From contig NZ_MDGT01000003.1 of NCBI RefSeq assembly GCF_001870515.1, positions 812,842-876,841 on the forward strand: a DNA stretch of 64,000 bases. Reading direction: 5' to 3'. The stretch is from Idiomarina sp. MD25a. Its GTDB lineage: Bacteria > Pseudomonadota > Gammaproteobacteria > Enterobacterales > Alteromonadaceae. A model generated the notes under the pieces. The model saw only the letters and a list, made by a program, of their open reading frames with translations, was not told the origin of the DNA and did no database searches. The position numbers and the translations under genes are program-made. Shown piece by piece: positions 62,704 through 64,000 of this stretch. Numbering within the stretch: position 1 is the stretch's first letter; every line of letters starts with the position of its first letter.

Positions 62704-64000
62704 ATGGCACTGACACTGTTTAATACCCTGACCCGCGAGAAAGAAACCTTTACACCAAGAGAAGCAGGCCGTGTGGGTATGTACGTGTGTGGCGTGACCA
62801 CATACGATTTGTGTCATATTGGTCATGCACGCACCTATGTAGCATTTGACGTGGTGGTCCGTTATTTAAGAAAAATTGGTTACGACGTGACTTATGTTCG
62901 CAACATTACCGATTTGGATGACAAAATTATTAAGCGAGCAGCTGAAAATGGTGAGCCTTTTGATGCACTGACCCAACGTTACATTGATGAGATGCATCGT
63001 GATTTTGCCGCCTTAAACTTGCTGGAGCCCGATGTTGAGCCGCGCGTTACGCAGCATATGGATGACATTATTCGTATGATTGAATCGCTGGTAACTCAAG
63101 GCTACGCGTATCAAGCGGACAATGGCGATGTGCTGTTTGATGTATCGACCTTTGATGATTACGGTCGTTTAAGTCGCCAAAATTTGGAACAGTTGCAAGC
63201 AGGCGCGCGTGTTGACGTGGAAGCCAGTAAACTGGACCCGCTGGATTTTGTGTTATGGAAAAAGGCAAAGGCGGGCGAGCCGAGCTGGGATTCACCTTGG
63301 GGTGAAGGACGTCCAGGCTGGCACATTGAGTGTTCAGCGATGAATAAAGCGCACTTAGGTGAAACCTTTGATATTCACGGTGGTGGGTCGGATTTAACGT
63401 TTCCACACCATGAAAATGAAATTGCACAAAGCTGCTGTGCGAATCAAACCAACTATGTAAATTATTGGATGCATAGTGGTATGGTGCAGGTGGATGACGT
63501 GAAGATGTCGAAGTCATTGGGCAACTTCTTTACCATACGTGACGTATTAAACGCTTACGATGCTGAAACTGTGCGCTACTTCTTGCTATCAAGCCACTAT
63601 CGTTCGCAACTGAACTACACGCAAGATAACCTAGAGCAAGCGCATGCGGCACTTGAACGACTCTACACTGCGTTGCGCGGGCTTACACCAAAGCAGCCCG
63701 ACGAGAATCTGCGTTTACCGTACTGGAACCAGTTTACCGATGCGATGAATGATGATTTCAACGCACCCGAAGCCATGAGCGTGTTATTTGAATTGGTGCG
63801 TGAAATTAACAAGGCACGTGATAATGATGCTGGGCGTGCTGCACAGCTTGCTCATGTATTGATTGAACTCGCTGATGTACTGGGACTTTTACAGCAGTCA
63901 CCGGAGAGTTTCCTGCAAGGTGGCGCTGATGATGAAGTTGCGTTGATCGAGGCATTGATTGTCCAGCGTAATAAAGCAAGAGCCGAAAAAGATTGGGCCG
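62704..64000 (+). CDS. cysS: Cysteinyl-tRNA synthetase (3' end cut by window edge)
   Basis: A class I synthetase that charges tRNA-Cys; 432 codons are visible to the right edge (full length is about 460). The start at 62704 is preceded by CGGAG. Signatures: [17 protein letters not shown] (zinc Cys and HIGH), WHIECSAM (zinc Cys), [14 protein letters not shown] (zinc His and Glu) and KMSKSLGNF. The DALR region and the tRNA-binding C-domain are only partly present. Confidence 0.97.
   Translation, partial: MALTLFNTLTREKETFTPREAGRVGMYVCGVTTYDLCHIGHARTYVAFDVVVRYLRKIGYDVTYVRNITDLDDKIIKRAAENGEPFDALTQRYIDEMHRDFAALNLLEPDVEPRVTQHMDDIIRMIESLVTQGYAYQADNGDVLFDVSTFDDYGRLSRQNLEQLQAGARVDVEASKLDPLDFVLWKKAKAGEPSWDSPWGEGRPGWHIECSAMNKAHLGETFDIHGGGSDLTFPHHENEIAQSCCANQTNYVNYWMHSGMVQVDDVKMSKSLGNFFTIRDVLNAYDAETVRYFLLSSHYRSQLNYTQDNLEQAHAALERLYTALRGLTPKQPDENLRLPYWNQFTDAMNDDFNAPEAMSVLFELVREINKARDNDAGRAAQLAHVLIELADVLGLLQQSPESFLQGGADDEVALIEALIVQRNKARAEKDWA

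Noticed and set aside
63068..63517. 149-codon minus-strand frame inside cysS
   Set aside because: cysS is intact with all synthetase motifs; the antisense frame has no start signal or motif.

Overview
The window is about 64 kb of a marine-type gammaproteobacterial chromosome. It carries a complete Na+-translocating NADH:quinone reductase operon (nqrABCDEF-apbE-nqrM), fabV, pqiABC, miaE, lpxH-ppiB-cysS, a VolA/Pla-1-type lipase and an MshQ-like protein, on mid-GC DNA. This gene mix fits Alteromonadales/Idiomarinaceae-like bacteria. That placement is inferred from gene content only. Genes are dense, there is no prophage, integrase or CRISPR array, and nearly every long frame is intact. Two genes run off the edges: a GAF-GAF-GGDEF-EAL protein on the left and cysS on the right.

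Layout. 1-6 kb (minus strand): a c-di-GMP enzyme, then an OprC-type copper receptor apparently co-transcribed with a RegB/RegA-like two-component pair. 6-11 kb: a LysR regulator divergent from dabBA, an inorganic-carbon uptake system. 11-17 kb: a secreted HNH nuclease, an MshQ-like (DUF6701) surface protein and a WbpM-type nucleotide-sugar dehydratase. 17-21 kb: a tightly overlapping four-gene operon of M28 peptidase, amidoligase, C26 glutamine-amidotransferase-like hydrolase and MBL-fold lipoprotein. 21-23 kb: an MCP and tRNA-Ser(GGA). 23-26.7 kb: a small ABC transporter and a DUF5666 lipoprotein, embedded in a cluster of GTAG-headed REP palindromes. 26.7-36 kb: prpE, a Ca2+/Na+ exchanger, bfd with two complementary bacterioferritin subunits, zntB and an fbpABC iron importer with a good Fur box. 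36-43 kb: a CPA1 antiporter, pqiABC, a lipoprotein, bolA and fabV. 43-52.7 kb: the nqr operon with its flavin and iron maturation factors, followed by a cysteine desulfurase-rhodanese fusion. 52.7-64 kb: a Ycf48-like propeller, yciK, the VolA-type lipase, sohB, a dicarboxylate symporter, miaE, a Yip1 protein, lpxH, ppiB and cysS.

Themes. Metal and redox handling recurs: copper receptor with redox two-component system, iron import, storage and release, NqrM iron delivery, and persulfide chemistry. The most distinctive points are: (1) a REP family whose GTAG head supplies the TAG stop codon of three different genes and, at one of them, encodes the protein's C-terminal tail; (2) the M28/amidoligase/C26/MBL operon, a candidate for a little-studied amide-bond pathway; (3) the desulfurase-(degenerate MBL-like)-rhodanese fusion; (4) the copper receptor/RegBA-like operon, whose kinase keeps the quinone-site motif but lacks the redox cysteine; (5) a heme-only plus ferroxidase-only bacterioferritin pair.
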